A stretch of DNA of 57,230 bases from Magnetococcales bacterium (GCA_011089965.1 JAANAU010000022.1:1-57230), one strand, 5' to 3'; positions 10,187 to 19,366 are shown, numbered from the stretch's first letter. Notes: a model not told the origin generated them from the letters alone. Numbers and translations: made by a program.

Positions 10187-10693
10187 ATGTCATGCAGGAT
10201 CACGTCAGTCATCCAGGAGAACGTTGTCACTGTCAACCAGTACCGCACGGTATCCGAAGCAGTGGAAATCATGGTCGCCCGAGGCTCCGGCTCCCTGGTG
10301 GTCATGGAAGGGAGCACGGTGGTCGGATACTTCTCGGAACGGGATCTTCTGGTCCGGGTGGTGGGCAAACAGAAAGATCCCATGACCACCCCGATTCACG
10401 AGGTGATGACCCGGAATCTGGTCCAGATCGCCCACGATGCCAGCTGCAAAGAGAGCCTGAACCGCATGCGGGAACACCGCATCCGCCATCTGCTGGCCTT
10501 TGACGGACCCCGCTTCATGGGCGTGGTCTCGATGCGCGACATAGCCGCCATGATGGCCCGTTCAACCTCGCATGCCGACCTGACCGTCAATCTGGTGGGC
10601 GGACTGGTATTGCTGGTGGTATTGGGAGTGATCGGATTTTTGATCTATCTGGTGCCGGAAATGGTGGGTTTTGCCCGGCGCGTGACCCCCTGA
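10187..10693 (+). CDS. CBS-pair protein with C-terminal membrane anchor
   Basis: A 168-residue protein with two CBS motifs at about residues 8-60 and 72-128 (GSGSLVVMEGSTVVGYFSERDLL, then RIRHLLAFDGPRFMGVVSMRDIA). A Bateman module of this kind normally binds an adenosyl nucleotide and senses energy state. After it comes a strongly hydrophobic segment at about 138-160 (LVGGLVLLVVLGVIGFLIYLV) that should anchor the protein in the inner membrane. CBS pairs with a single C-terminal membrane helix are less common than cytoplasmic ones. No partner enzyme is adjacent. The ribosome-binding site is weak, so the start is not certain. Confidence 0.85.
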   Translation: MSCRITSVIQENVVTVNQYRTVSEAVEIMVARGSGSLVVMEGSTVVGYFSERDLLVRVVGKQKDPMTTPIHEVMTRNLVQIAHDASCKESLNRMREHRIRHLLAFDGPRFMGVVSMRDIAAMMARSTSHADLTVNLVGGLVLLVVLGVIGFLIYLVPEMVGFARRVTP

Positions 10694-10714
10694 ACCACGC
10701 AACCGGACCAACCG

Positions 10715-11140
10715 TCAACACTGAACCCAGGGGAGACCGCGAAAACGCCAACCATTGACACTGGAACGATGGTGCTGCTCATCGCGATCCCCTTCAAAAC
10801 CCTCCAGGACATGATACACCGCTTCAAACCCCTCCTGGAGCAGACGGTTGCCGGCATCAATGGAACGATGACCGGAACGGCAGATCAATACAATGGTGCG
10901 CGCCTTGCTCTTGGCAGTCCGCTCCACATCCTGGACAAAATCCGGATTGAGTTCAAAATCCGGAGCATCCTGCCAGGGAATATTGATCACGCCGCGTGGA
11001 CAACCCACAAAGAAATGTTCCACCTCGGAACGGATGTCAATGAACAATGTCTCGGGTTTGGAGACCATCTCCAACGCTTCGTGAGGGGTCAGATGGCCAA
11101 GTTTGGGATGGGATGGACTGTGTGGAGCCGAAGGTAGCAT
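10715..11140 (-). CDS. Rhodanese-domain protein
   Basis: A 141-residue single rhodanese domain with substrate loop CRSGHRS, which contains the sulfur-carrying cysteine, and the typical entry LFIDIRSEVEHFFVGCPRGVINIPW. Such proteins transfer sulfane sulfur, for example in thiosulfate detoxification or tRNA thiolation. The start at MLPSAPHS is preferred because AAGAGAG is well placed upstream; a longer frame reaches 11218 but lacks support and would overlap the divergent neighbour. No signal peptide is seen, so it is probably cytoplasmic. Confidence 0.85.
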   Translation of the reverse strand: MLPSAPHSPSHPKLGHLTPHEALEMVSKPETLFIDIRSEVEHFFVGCPRGVINIPWQDAPDFELNPDFVQDVERTAKSKARTIVLICRSGHRSIDAGNRLLQEGFEAVYHVLEGFEGDRDEQHHRSSVNGWRFRGLPWVQC

Positions 11141-11247
11141 GGAGAGTCTCTCTTGATACAGACCAGGGTTGATGGGACTTGTGACAAGAGGAAAACCGGT
11201 GCAGAGGGTTTTTGTCAAGCGACTTTCAACATGACCAGGTCAATGCC

Positions 11248-11919
11248 ATGATCATGCATGCCAACAAACGCAAATCCGCCACCCGCTGGGTCACGGCAGA
11301 ACGGACCCATTCACGGTTCGGACGCCCGTCCATTCTGGAGAACCAAAAGGTGCAACCACGCACCCGGAACCGTCTCCAGGAGATCCTGCCCGAAGCCAAC
11401 CGCATGGAACGGGCTGCCAGCGTTGCACGTGAAAACGGACGGCGCCGCGCTGCTGCCGCCTCCTCCCACACCCACCCGTTCGGGGTGCGACTGCTGGAAG
11501 AGGGGGTGGTGCTGGCTGCCGGATTGTCGATGATGTTCCGCAACAGCTTTGAACAGATCGTCACCTGGTTCCGCGAGAGCCGAGACAAACTCTGGAAACC
11601 GGCTGACAAAACCCCATATGCCTGGGAACCGGAACCACTGGAGGAACCGCGCGACACTCTCGAAGAGGAGGTCTGGGATGGGGATCGCGATCTTCACATG
11701 CTCGATGAGTTCGACGATGCACACCCGCCAGAACCCCAACCCATGGCCTCTGCCAAACCCTCCTGGTTCGACTTCTTGAAATCTCCATTGCGCCGCGATG
11801 TGGAACAGCATAAAGTTTACAGCTTGGATGTCGAGGAACAGGATTTGCCGGATGAAGAGTTGGAAGATCAGGCCGGCGCCCTGCGTACCCGATTGGGCGG
11901 AGCGTCACGTTTGGATTGA
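11248..11919 (+). CDS. Hypothetical protein, basic N-terminus and acidic C-terminus
   Basis: A protein of 223 residues with no family I recognise. The first 80 residues are strongly basic and arginine-rich, the next segment has a short hydrophobic stretch (GVVLAAGLSMMF), and the C-terminal half is acidic and proline/glutamate-rich, with tryptophans (WEPEPLEEP, EEVWDGDRD). This charge asymmetry suggests a disordered scaffold or nucleic-acid-associated protein. It reads in the same direction as, and 69 nt before, the kinase gene, so co-expression is possible. A TTG start at 11212 is also open; the ATG at 11248 was chosen conservatively. Confidence 0.6.
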   Translation: MIMHANKRKSATRWVTAERTHSRFGRPSILENQKVQPRTRNRLQEILPEANRMERAASVARENGRRRAAAASSHTHPFGVRLLEEGVVLAAGLSMMFRNSFEQIVTWFRESRDKLWKPADKTPYAWEPEPLEEPRDTLEEEVWDGDRDLHMLDEFDDAHPPEPQPMASAKPSWFDFLKSPLRRDVEQHKVYSLDVEEQDLPDEELEDQAGALRTRLGGASRLD

Positions 11920-11988
11920 TCCTGTCGGCTTCCGGGTCCAAGACATGTTGCGGTATCCACTTAAACCCGTACCATCCGGCATGCACTC

Positions 11989-13971
11989 ATGAATTCGGAA
12001 CACTTCAGCAGCGCGCTGCCACCAGGGACAAAACTGCTCTGGTTTGAGATCGTCCGGGTTTTGGGCAAGGGCGGGTTTGGAATCACCTACCTGGGACGCG
12101 ACACCAACCAGAACCAGTTGGTGGCCATCAAGGAGTATCTCCCCACAGCCTTTGCCACCCGACGCGGCGGCTCCGACGTGGTGCCCAACTCCACGGAAGA
12201 CCGGAAAACCTTTGACTGGGGGCTGGACAGCTTTCTGAAAGAGGCACAGATCGTGGCCCGTTTCCGCCATCCCAGCATCGTGCGGGTGGTCAGCTTTTTT
12301 CGCAATGCCAATACCGCCTATCTGGTCATGGAGTATGTGGAAGGGGAAGGGTTGGACTCGATCCTCAAACGGCGCAAAGTGTTGCCTGAAGCGGCTCTCA
12401 AACGGATTCTGCCCCCTTTGCTGGATGGTCTGGAGCTGTTGCACAAATCGGCTTTCATCCATCGGGATCTGAAACCCCCGAACATCCTGATTCGCGCCGA
12501 CGGCTCTCCGGTGATCCTGGACTTTGGCGCAGCCCGCCAGGCCGTGGCCGGTCAGGGGGACCAGATGACCAGCCTGTTGAGCATGGGCTACTCCCCGTTT
12601 GAACAATACGACTCCTCTGGCGACCGTCAAGGGGCCTGGTCAGACATCTATGCCATGGGCGGCGTATTGTATCGCTGCATCTCAGGCGACAAACCGGTGG
12701 ATGCCTCGCAACGGATCTCCGCCCGTCTGCGGGCCGAACCCGACCCTCTGAAACCGGCCATCGAGATCGGCAAGGAACGGTACTCTGCCGGATTTCTCAA
12801 GGCCGTGGACTGGGCGCTAATGGTCCTGGAAAGAGAACGCCCCCAATCGGTGCGCGAATGGCGCGCCATGTTGCTGGGTGACATCCAGGCTCCCCCCTCT
12901 TCCGAACCCGCACACCACGACTCCCCCCAGACCATCCTGCGCCCCCCGGAAGCCGGAGTGGTGGGAGCAGCAGATCCGGGTGCGGTCCGCAAGAAAAGCA
13001 GTTGGCGCAGTTTCATCGCCTCGATGAACGAGTTTGCCACGCGCGTGGATCCGGAAGAGGTCCAGGTGCGCAAGCAGGAGTTGCTCCATCCCACCCGTGG
13101 CGAGGTGCCCAACCAGACACCCCATCCTGTGACAGAGCCGCCAGCATCAGATCCTGTGGTTTTGGTCAACCACCGCAGCGTCGAGCCACCGGCAACAGCA
13201 GCCGGTTCGGGTACAGTGCTGGGTTCGGCGGTTGTGCCGGCGATCCGCAAGCGGGGAGCGGTCTGGGTGGAACCGTTGACACGCATGGAGTTCATCTGGT
13301 TGCCGGGTGGAACCTTCAAGATGGGTTCACCAGCCGGTGAGTCTGGACGCCGCCAGGATGAGATGCCGCAACGGGAAATACGGGTCGAAGGGTTCTGGAT
13401 CAGCAAACACCTGGTGACCTGGGGGCGTTGGAATCGCATCATGGGCGATTACCCGCCGGGTTTGTACCGGGAAAGCAAGGCCAACCATCCGGTCGCACGG
13501 GTCTCCTGGAGTGATGTGCAGAAATTCGTCCGTCAATTCAGCCGCCAGCTTGGCGAAGGGATCAACCTGCGGTTGCCGACCGAAGCCGAATGGGAGTATG
13601 CCGCACGCGCCGGCCATACGGCCCCGTTCATCACCGGAGACCCGGACCACTGGAGTTTGACCGATTATGCCTGGGTCAAAAGCAACTCCGGCGGCCAATC
13701 CCGGCCCGTGGGTGAAAAACGCCCCAATGACTGGGGATTGTTTGACATGGAAGGCAATGTCAGAGAGTGGACGGAAGATCGTTTTCAGGCCGATTTTGAT
13801 ACCAAAAGGGGGAGCCTGCCGTCAGCGGCTGGCACCCTGGACGAAGCCCGGGTGGTACGCGGTTCGGGTTTCAACTGCATGGCCAAAGAGTGCCGCATGG
13901 CCCGTCGGCAACGGATCGAAGCCTTCACTGCCCTGGACGATCTCGGCTTCCGCCTGGTCCGGGGAGGGTGA
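11989..13971 (+). CDS. Ser/Thr protein kinase fused to an FGE-sulfatase-like domain
   Basis: A 660-residue protein. Residues about 20-290 are a Hanks-type kinase: glycine-rich loop GKGGFGITYLG, VAIKEYL lysine, catalytic loop HRDLKPPN and DFGAARQ. A proline-rich linker follows from about 300 to 420. Residues about 425-658 form a formylglycine-generating-enzyme/SUMF-type domain (FIWLPGGTFKMGSPAGE, LRLPTEAEWEYAARAG, GNVREWTED, RVVRGSGF). In bacterial kinases such a C-terminal module is usually a C-type-lectin-like binding domain and not an active FGE. No membrane segment is visible. Substrates are unknown. All core kinase residues seem present, so catalysis is likely. Confidence 0.92.
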   Translation: MNSEHFSSALPPGTKLLWFEIVRVLGKGGFGITYLGRDTNQNQLVAIKEYLPTAFATRRGGSDVVPNSTEDRKTFDWGLDSFLKEAQIVARFRHPSIVRVVSFFRNANTAYLVMEYVEGEGLDSILKRRKVLPEAALKRILPPLLDGLELLHKSAFIHRDLKPPNILIRADGSPVILDFGAARQAVAGQGDQMTSLLSMGYSPFEQYDSSGDRQGAWSDIYAMGGVLYRCISGDKPVDASQRISARLRAEPDPLKPAIEIGKERYSAGFLKAVDWALMVLERERPQSVREWRAMLLGDIQAPPSSEPAHHDSPQTILRPPEAGVVGAADPGAVRKKSSWRSFIASMNEFATRVDPEEVQVRKQELLHPTRGEVPNQTPHPVTEPPASDPVVLVNHRSVEPPATAAGSGTVLGSAVVPAIRKRGAVWVEPLTRMEFIWLPGGTFKMGSPAGESGRRQDEMPQREIRVEGFWISKHLVTWGRWNRIMGDYPPGLYRESKANHPVARVSWSDVQKFVRQFSRQLGEGINLRLPTEAEWEYAARAGHTAPFITGDPDHWSLTDYAWVKSNSGGQSRPVGEKRPNDWGLFDMEGNVREWTEDRFQADFDTKRGSLPSAAGTLDEARVVRGSGFNCMAKECRMARRQRIEAFTALDDLGFRLVRGG

Positions 13972-13990
13972 AAGGCAACATCCCCACTGT

Positions 13991-14239
13991 TCATGGAAGA
14001 GAAAAAGGAACACTCTTCAAATACAGGGTATCCGGGCTGAAATCCTGACCGTGCGGCCAAGCCACGAATCCGGATACGACCCGCACAGACCGGAAATAGA
14101 AAAAATCGCGCAACTCCTTGAAAATACCCTTATCCAGGTATGGTGCCACATCAAAACAGCGTTGCTCTCCATTGGCAAAGGACAACAACAACAACCAAGA
14201 GTCGCGCACCTCAACAGCAACAACATTAGGTGTTATCAC
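13991..14239 (-). CDS. DUF2442 family protein
   Basis: An 82-residue protein with the pattern of DUF2442 (VVAVEVRDSWLLLLSFANGEQRCFDVAPYLDKGIFKELRD). GAGGAG lies 6 nt upstream of its GTG start. It follows the DUF4160 gene after 10 nt. Members of these two families are often neighbours and are suspected to act as a toxin-antitoxin-like pair, but I know of no settled biochemical role. Confidence 0.8.
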   Translation of the reverse strand: MITPNVVAVEVRDSWLLLLSFANGEQRCFDVAPYLDKGIFKELRDFFYFRSVRVVSGFVAWPHGQDFSPDTLYLKSVPFSLP

Positions 14240-14249
14240 TGCAATCTCC

Positions 14250-14519
14250 TCACTTCAACGGATCGATACGAAAGAGTTCACACCCTTCCTGGGCCAATTT
14301 CCAATCCGCCAACAACTCATCACGATGCAACTCAATCCACGCCTGGACCAAACGGACCTTTTGACGTGGCAACTCTCCGACCAGGATCTCGCCATCCTCA
14401 ATGCTGAATACCGCGTTCAACTCCCCGAATTCCACATGCAAATGCGGCACATGATGCCGATCTGCATCAAAGAAAAACATCCGAACAATCAATCCGTAAA
14501 ACATCGATATGACAGGCAT
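14250..14519 (-). CDS. DUF4160 family protein
   Basis: An 89-residue protein with the DUF4160 hallmark IVRMFFFDADRHHVPHLHVEFGELNAVFSIEDGEIL. The start MPVISMFYG was chosen because AAAGGTG precedes it and the family begins here; the open frame extends upstream to 14645 over the adjacent PilZ gene and is not credible there. It is the first gene of a two-gene unit with DUF2442. The conserved histidines (HHVPHLHVEF) suggest a metal or nucleotide site, which is inference only. Confidence 0.8.
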   Translation of the reverse strand: MPVISMFYGLIVRMFFFDADRHHVPHLHVEFGELNAVFSIEDGEILVGELPRQKVRLVQAWIELHRDELLADWKLAQEGCELFRIDPLK

Positions 14520-14556
14520 GGATGCACCTTTGGGCAACATGATCCAGCCAACCCGG

Positions 14557-14880
14557 TCACTGTTCGCTTTCAAAGTCCAACCCGATACCCCGGGCATTGA
14601 CGCGCGCGACCGTACAGGGGAACGAGACCTCATAACTGGCCCCACCCTCCCTCATCTCCAGAAAGACCACCCCCTTGTCCCCAACCTGGACAGCCAGGTT
14701 CGAGGTATCGGTCTCCATGAAAGCTCCGCTCATGCTGACATCCGCAGTCCAACCGCAGATGCTCTCACCCACAGCCACTTCCAGACGGATCCTGGTATGA
14801 AAGGCAAAACGGGCTTCGGCTCTGGGCCGTTCCGCTCCCCCGGCGGAAGGGAGGGATGGGGAGGGCATATCCGGGGTCAT
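14557..14880 (-). CDS. PilZ domain protein
   Basis: A 107-residue single PilZ domain. It has the RAEAR arginine motif at about residue 20 and DVSMSGAF, matching the D/NxSxxG element. Both are the c-di-GMP contacts of the family, so it is probably a cytoplasmic c-di-GMP receptor affecting motility or surface behaviour. AGGAG lies 7 nt upstream of the MTPDMPS start. It is followed leftward by the DUF4160-DUF2442 pair, 37 nt away, and lies just downstream of pepN. Confidence 0.86.
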   Translation of the reverse strand: MTPDMPSPSLPSAGGAERPRAEARFAFHTRIRLEVAVGESICGWTADVSMSGAFMETDTSNLAVQVGDKGVVFLEMREGGASYEVSFPCTVARVNARGIGLDFESEQ

Positions 14881-14958
14881 CGGTATTCTCCTGCTCAAGA
14901 TCAATACGTGAAACCTGACCCCATTGTGAACCAATCCCCACAGAGAATGCAATCCAGG

Positions 14959-17601
14959 TCAAACAAGCGATTTGGATACGATCTCATAGCTGTTGCGTGA
15001 CAAACCCGGCAGTGCCACGATCTCTTCGAGGGCAGCCCGCATGGCAGACGATCTGCGCGACTCAAAATGGCGCCAGCGGCTCAAGGCCGTCACCAACCGG
15101 GCCGCCATCTGGGGATTGTACCCATCCAGATCCCGAATCTGCCCAACCAGGAAACGGTAACCTGTACCCGAGAGCGCGTGAAACTGCGTTGGATTCCCGT
15201 GACAAAAAGAGCCAACCACCGCCCGGATCCGGTTGGGATTGCGGCCATCATAGGCAGGATGCCGCATGAGCCGTTGCACCTGCTCCAAAGCCTGCTCCAC
15301 AGGTGCCAACGCCTGCATGGCAAACCATTTATCCATGGCCAGAGGAGTCTGCCGCCACCGCTGCTCCAACATCGCAAGCAGTGAAACCGCCTCGATGCGA
15401 CCGGCATGGACCAATGGGACCAATCCCCCCATCAGGTCAGTCATGTTGTCTGCCTGTCTGACCTGTTCTGCGGCCACCTGCGCAGCCCGCTCCTCCCCGG
15501 GCAGGGCCAGCAGCAAAGCCAGTACGGCATTCTTCAGCGCACGACGCCCCATATCCGCCGGATCCAGACGATACGGCCCCGGAGTCTGATGGGTTGCATA
15601 CACCGCCCACAACCCCTCACGATACCGCTCCGCCAAGGTGTGCCGCACCCGTTCACGCCCGGCAAACAAGGCCGCAGGATCGGCCGCCTCCATGGCATCG
15701 ATCAACAGGCTCATGCCCGGCACGGAGATGGCCAGAGACTTCAGCGCCGGATCCAGATCGGCAGCGTGCAGCGTGGCCCCGAAAGCCGCCACGAAAGAGT
15801 CAGGCACCGAATCATCGGGCCTGCGCGCCAGGCTCAACAACACCCGCATCGCCAATTGCTGCCCGGCATTCCACCGGTTGAAAGGATCGGTATCCGCCTC
15901 CCACAAAAACGCCAACTCCTCATCCGACAGCGTGGTTTTCCATCGGACCGGCGCAGAAAAACCCCGCAAGAGCGACGGAATCGGTGCTTTGGGCAGGCCG
16001 ATGAAACGCCAGGTCTCTTCGGTCCGGGTCAACTCCATGACCCGCTCACGCGGTGCGGTCAAAGGATCCTCTCCTGGCAGCGCCACGGGCCAAGGGGTTT
16101 TGCTCACCGGATCCAGCAAAGCCAGTGTCACAGGAATGGTCAACGGCGCTCCCGGCTCCTGTTGTCCGTGGACGCGACAGTGCTGGGTCACGGTCAACTG
16201 CAACGCACCCGCTTGTTCATCAAAACTCCGCTGGACGCTCAACTCCGGGGTGCCGGCCTGACGATACCACCTCTGAAACAGGCCAAGATCCCGCCCGGAC
16301 ACCGCCTCCATGGCGCACACGAAATCCTCCACCGTCACGGCCTGACCATCATGCCGCTGCCGGTAAAGATCCATCCCTCGCCGGAAACACTCCCGTCCCA
16401 CCAGGGTCTGAAGCATGCGCACCACCTCAGCCCCCTTGTGATACACGGTTGCCGTATAAAAATTATTGATCTCCATGTAACTCGCAGGTCGCACCGGGTG
16501 GGCAGTGGGGCCGGCATCCTCCGGAAACTGGGCAGCACGCAAACGCAACACATCCCGAATACGCTGCACCGGGCGGGAACCCAGATCCGAGGAGAACTCC
16601 TGATCCCGGAAAATGGTCAACCCCTCCTTGAGACTGAGCTGAAACCAGTCGCGGCAGGTGATGCGGTTGCCGGTCCAATTGTGCAGATATTCGTGGGCAA
16701 TCACGCTTGTGATCTCTTCGTAATTGGCATCCGTGGCCAGCAGGGGATCGGCCAGGACATACTGGGCGTTGAAGATGTTCAACCCCTTGTTCTCCATGGC
16801 TCCGGAATTGAAATCGTTGACCGCAACGATCATGTACAGATCGAGATCATACTCGCACCCGAACCGCTCCTCATCCCAACGCATGGCCTGTTTCAAGGAA
16901 TCCAAGGCATGCTGGCACCGGTCGATGTTTTCCGGTTCCACCCAGATTTGCAAATCCACCGAACGGCCCGAAGCCGTGGTGAAGGTTCCGGCATGACACG
17001 CCAACCGGCCCGCCACCACGGCAAACAGATAGGAAGGCTTGGGAAAAGGGTCTTCCCAGACCACATAATGACGATTTTCCGGCAACATGCCCGCATCGAT
17101 CCGATTGCCATTGGACAGCAGCACCGGATAAGCACTCTGATCTGCCTCGATGCGCACGGTGAAACGGGCCATCACATCGGGTCGATCCGGATAGAAGGTG
17201 ATCTTGCGGAATCCTTCGGCCTCGCACTGGGTGCACAGAAGTCCGCGCGAACCATACAATCCTTCCAAAGAGAGGTTCTGGTGTGGATGGATGCAGGTCA
17301 GGGTTTCCAGGACAAAACGGTCCGGAACCCGGGGTATGACCAGATGTTCGTGATCCAGGAGGTACTGTTCCGAACGCAATGGCACCCCATCCAGTTGGAT
17401 GGTCAACAGCTCCAGATCCCGGCCATCCAGCCGCAGCGACTCAGGGCTGGGTTCCACCAGAGGATTGCGCCGCATGTGCAGGCGCGCCCGTACATGCGTC
17501 TCCTCCTCCCTGAGCAACAACTCCAGGAAAATCTCATCCACCAGATAAGCGGGAGGCGTATAATCCGCCAGACGGGTGACCTGTTTTGGTTTGGCGCTCA
17601 T
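14959..17601 (-). CDS. pepN: Aminopeptidase N, M1 family
   Basis: An 880-residue zinc aminopeptidase that removes N-terminal residues from peptides in the cytoplasm. The exopeptidase motif GAMENKG and the zinc site HEYLHNWTGNR...LKEGLT around residues 303-326 are intact. Length and the C-terminal helical DUF3458-type domain match the E. coli PepN subfamily and not the shorter M1 enzymes. The start MSAKPKQ is preferred over an ATG 15 codons upstream because homologues begin near here. It is likely monocistronic or co-transcribed with the PilZ gene. Confidence 0.95.
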   Translation of the reverse strand: MSAKPKQVTRLADYTPPAYLVDEIFLELLLREEETHVRARLHMRRNPLVEPSPESLRLDGRDLELLTIQLDGVPLRSEQYLLDHEHLVIPRVPDRFVLETLTCIHPHQNLSLEGLYGSRGLLCTQCEAEGFRKITFYPDRPDVMARFTVRIEADQSAYPVLLSNGNRIDAGMLPENRHYVVWEDPFPKPSYLFAVVAGRLACHAGTFTTASGRSVDLQIWVEPENIDRCQHALDSLKQAMRWDEERFGCEYDLDLYMIVAVNDFNSGAMENKGLNIFNAQYVLADPLLATDANYEEITSVIAHEYLHNWTGNRITCRDWFQLSLKEGLTIFRDQEFSSDLGSRPVQRIRDVLRLRAAQFPEDAGPTAHPVRPASYMEINNFYTATVYHKGAEVVRMLQTLVGRECFRRGMDLYRQRHDGQAVTVEDFVCAMEAVSGRDLGLFQRWYRQAGTPELSVQRSFDEQAGALQLTVTQHCRVHGQQEPGAPLTIPVTLALLDPVSKTPWPVALPGEDPLTAPRERVMELTRTEETWRFIGLPKAPIPSLLRGFSAPVRWKTTLSDEELAFLWEADTDPFNRWNAGQQLAMRVLLSLARRPDDSVPDSFVAAFGATLHAADLDPALKSLAISVPGMSLLIDAMEAADPAALFAGRERVRHTLAERYREGLWAVYATHQTPGPYRLDPADMGRRALKNAVLALLLALPGEERAAQVAAEQVRQADNMTDLMGGLVPLVHAGRIEAVSLLAMLEQRWRQTPLAMDKWFAMQALAPVEQALEQVQRLMRHPAYDGRNPNRIRAVVGSFCHGNPTQFHALSGTGYRFLVGQIRDLDGYNPQMAARLVTALSRWRHFESRRSSAMRAALEEIVALPGLSRNSYEIVSKSLV

Positions 17602-17784
17602 GGCAATGACGTGATGGCAGCAAGAGGAGATGAAGACAGACAACATCCAAAAAGTCCATCATAACCCGGTGCTGACCCTCTTGGCCATGGTTGACCAAAT
17701 CCACCTCTCACGCATCGACCGATGCAGCGGCGATCTGAAAATATCATCAGGCCGCCGGTTTTAGGGAAAATGACATCAAGACGA

Positions 17785-18585
17785 TCAACGTTTCAGATCC
17801 TTGATCAGAGCGGTCATCTCATCCGCCGTATTGATTGCCTTTGATCCGGCCTCGTAACCGCGTTGATTGTTGATCATGTTCACCATCTCAGTAACCATAT
17901 CGACGTTGGATGCTTCATACTTATGTTGCATCAAAGTTCCGAAAGCTTCACTCCCTGGAACACCCTCTTCCGGCTGACCCGCCTCTTCTGTGTGCATATA
18001 TAAGTTATTACCTACTCGAATCAAAGCATCGGGGTTCATAAATACCGTCAACTTTATCTGCTGACCTTCAGTCGGATCTCCTGTGGGATGTTGAATCTGA
18101 ACTCTTCCATCGGAACCGATGGTGATTCCTTGGATAGTTTGCGCCTCTGTTACTCCAAGATCAACGAGGGTCATGCCAGAGGAGGTTTTTATCTTTCCAT
18201 CTCTGTCTTTGTGAAATGTACCATCCCGTGTATAGAAATCTCTGCCACGACCATCCGTAACTTTAAAGAAACCTTGCCCACTTATTGCCAACGTCACATC
18301 ATTTGGGTCATTCTGATTGGCATCGACAAGGCTGCCTTGGCCAAAATTTGTCGAAATACTGGAAAGAGTAACGCCATGACCGATCTGAATACCTACAGGC
18401 GTTTTTGTACCATCTTCATTCTCAACTCCAGCAGGTTTCAGCAGAGCATAAAAGACATCCTTGAAATTTGCTCTTTGCGCCTTGAATCCAGTCGTCGAGC
18501 TGTTTGCCATGTTATTCGCAATCGTATCTTGTCTCTTGACAGCAGCTTCCATACCACTGGCTGCCGTATACATTCCACGGATCAT
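17785..18585 (-). CDS. flgG: Flagellar basal-body rod protein, FlgG-like
   Basis: A 266-residue axial protein. The N-terminus (MIRGMYTAASGMEAAVKRQDTIANNMANSSTTGFKAQRANF) is a flagellar rod-protein signature, a central FlgG/FlgE-like beta domain follows, and the C-terminus reads ASNVDMVTEMVNMINNQRGYEAGSKAI, typical of FlgG/FlgF. Length favours FlgG, the distal rod, over FlgF, but I cannot separate the two with certainty. GGAGGG precedes the ATG. It stands alone, since no other flagellar gene is near, although flgG usually sits in a flgBCDEFGHIJ operon. Its base composition is AT-richer than that of pepN next door. Confidence 0.87.
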   Translation of the reverse strand: MIRGMYTAASGMEAAVKRQDTIANNMANSSTTGFKAQRANFKDVFYALLKPAGVENEDGTKTPVGIQIGHGVTLSSISTNFGQGSLVDANQNDPNDVTLAISGQGFFKVTDGRGRDFYTRDGTFHKDRDGKIKTSSGMTLVDLGVTEAQTIQGITIGSDGRVQIQHPTGDPTEGQQIKLTVFMNPDALIRVGNNLYMHTEEAGQPEEGVPGSEAFGTLMQHKYEASNVDMVTEMVNMINNQRGYEAGSKAINTADEMTALIKDLKR

Positions 18586-18670
18586 TTATCCCTCCATTTG
18601 TTTGTGTTGACAGCGTTTTAAACTTTAATTGATAGTTACACAAAACAATATATTGTCTTCGTTTTTCGTA

Positions 18671-18697
18671 GATAAAAAGGCGCAATCCGCCCTTATC
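18671..18697. promoter_or_regulatory. Imperfect inverted repeat between flgG and the XRE gene
   Basis: The arms GATAAAAAGGCG and CGCCCTTATC are nearly symmetrical around a 5-nt centre. The repeat lies 86 nt upstream of the flgG-like start and 135 nt upstream of the divergent XRE-type regulator. It could be an operator or a stem-loop in the flgG leader. Evidence is structural only. Confidence 0.35.
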
Positions 18698-18831
18698 GCT
18701 ATCATCATGCGTCAAAAATTCATATAAAATTGATTTGTCAGAATCGAAGCAAAGCCAATGCCAACTCTACGTAAAACGAAGAATCTCAAATTAACAAAAC
18801 TATGTACTCTGGCTCTTTTCCTCTCCTGGCT

Positions 18832-19203
18832 ATGGATCAAAGGATGGATGAGACACAGATCTTTGCAAAACGCTTGAAGGCTGCACGCATCAGGGCTGGC
18901 TTCTCTCAATTGGGGCTTGGCATACAGGCCGGTCTTGACCCGGACGTGGCATCTCCTCGCATCAACCGATACGAGCATGGACGCCATTCCCCAGGGGACA
19001 TGCGTTTTGTTCAAAAATTGGCGACACTATTGGGTGTGCCCATGGCTTACCTCTTTTGTCCTGAAGAGGATATTGCGGCGATCTTGGTATTGCTAGGAAA
19101 TATGGGAGCAGAAAAAAGAGGGGAGTTGCTGAAGTTTTTGCAAGGCCGCCAGGTTGGCTTCTCTCTTGAATCGTCCGATGCTGTGACGATCAGATCATGC
19201 TGA
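18832..19203 (+). CDS. XRE-family helix-turn-helix regulator
   Basis: A protein of about 123 residues with an N-terminal Cro/cI-type HTH: FAKRLKAARIRAGFSQLGLG followed by RINRYEHGRHSPG and LATLLGVPMAYLF. It is a probable DNA-binding transcription factor. The C-terminal 45 residues (AAILVLLGNMGAEKRGELLKFL) may mediate dimerisation. The start is unsure: ATGs at 18802, 18832 and 18844 are in frame and none has a good ribosome-binding site. It diverges from the flgG-like gene and may regulate it or itself. Confidence 0.75.
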   Translation: MDQRMDETQIFAKRLKAARIRAGFSQLGLGIQAGLDPDVASPRINRYEHGRHSPGDMRFVQKLATLLGVPMAYLFCPEEDIAAILVLLGNMGAEKRGELLKFLQGRQVGFSLESSDAVTIRSC

Positions 19204-19366
19204 ATGGCTCCAGAGGAATTACCTACACGGGCAGAACCATCCTGAAATTTGCTCTATTAATTTTATATGACAAGCAATACATAATTTCTATTTTTTTTAT
19301 TTTATTATTGGATTGACTGGACTCTCCTAAAAAACAACAAAATAAAAATTATAAAATCCTCACCTG

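Noticed and set aside
15406-17664. 752-codon rightward open frame
   Set aside because: Antisense to pepN, whose zinc site and full length are intact. GC-rich third positions create the shadow.
17727-17755. GCGGC/GCCGC inverted repeat between pepN and flgG as terminator
   Set aside because: The loop is 19 nt and no T-run follows in the leftward transcript, so it is probably chance.
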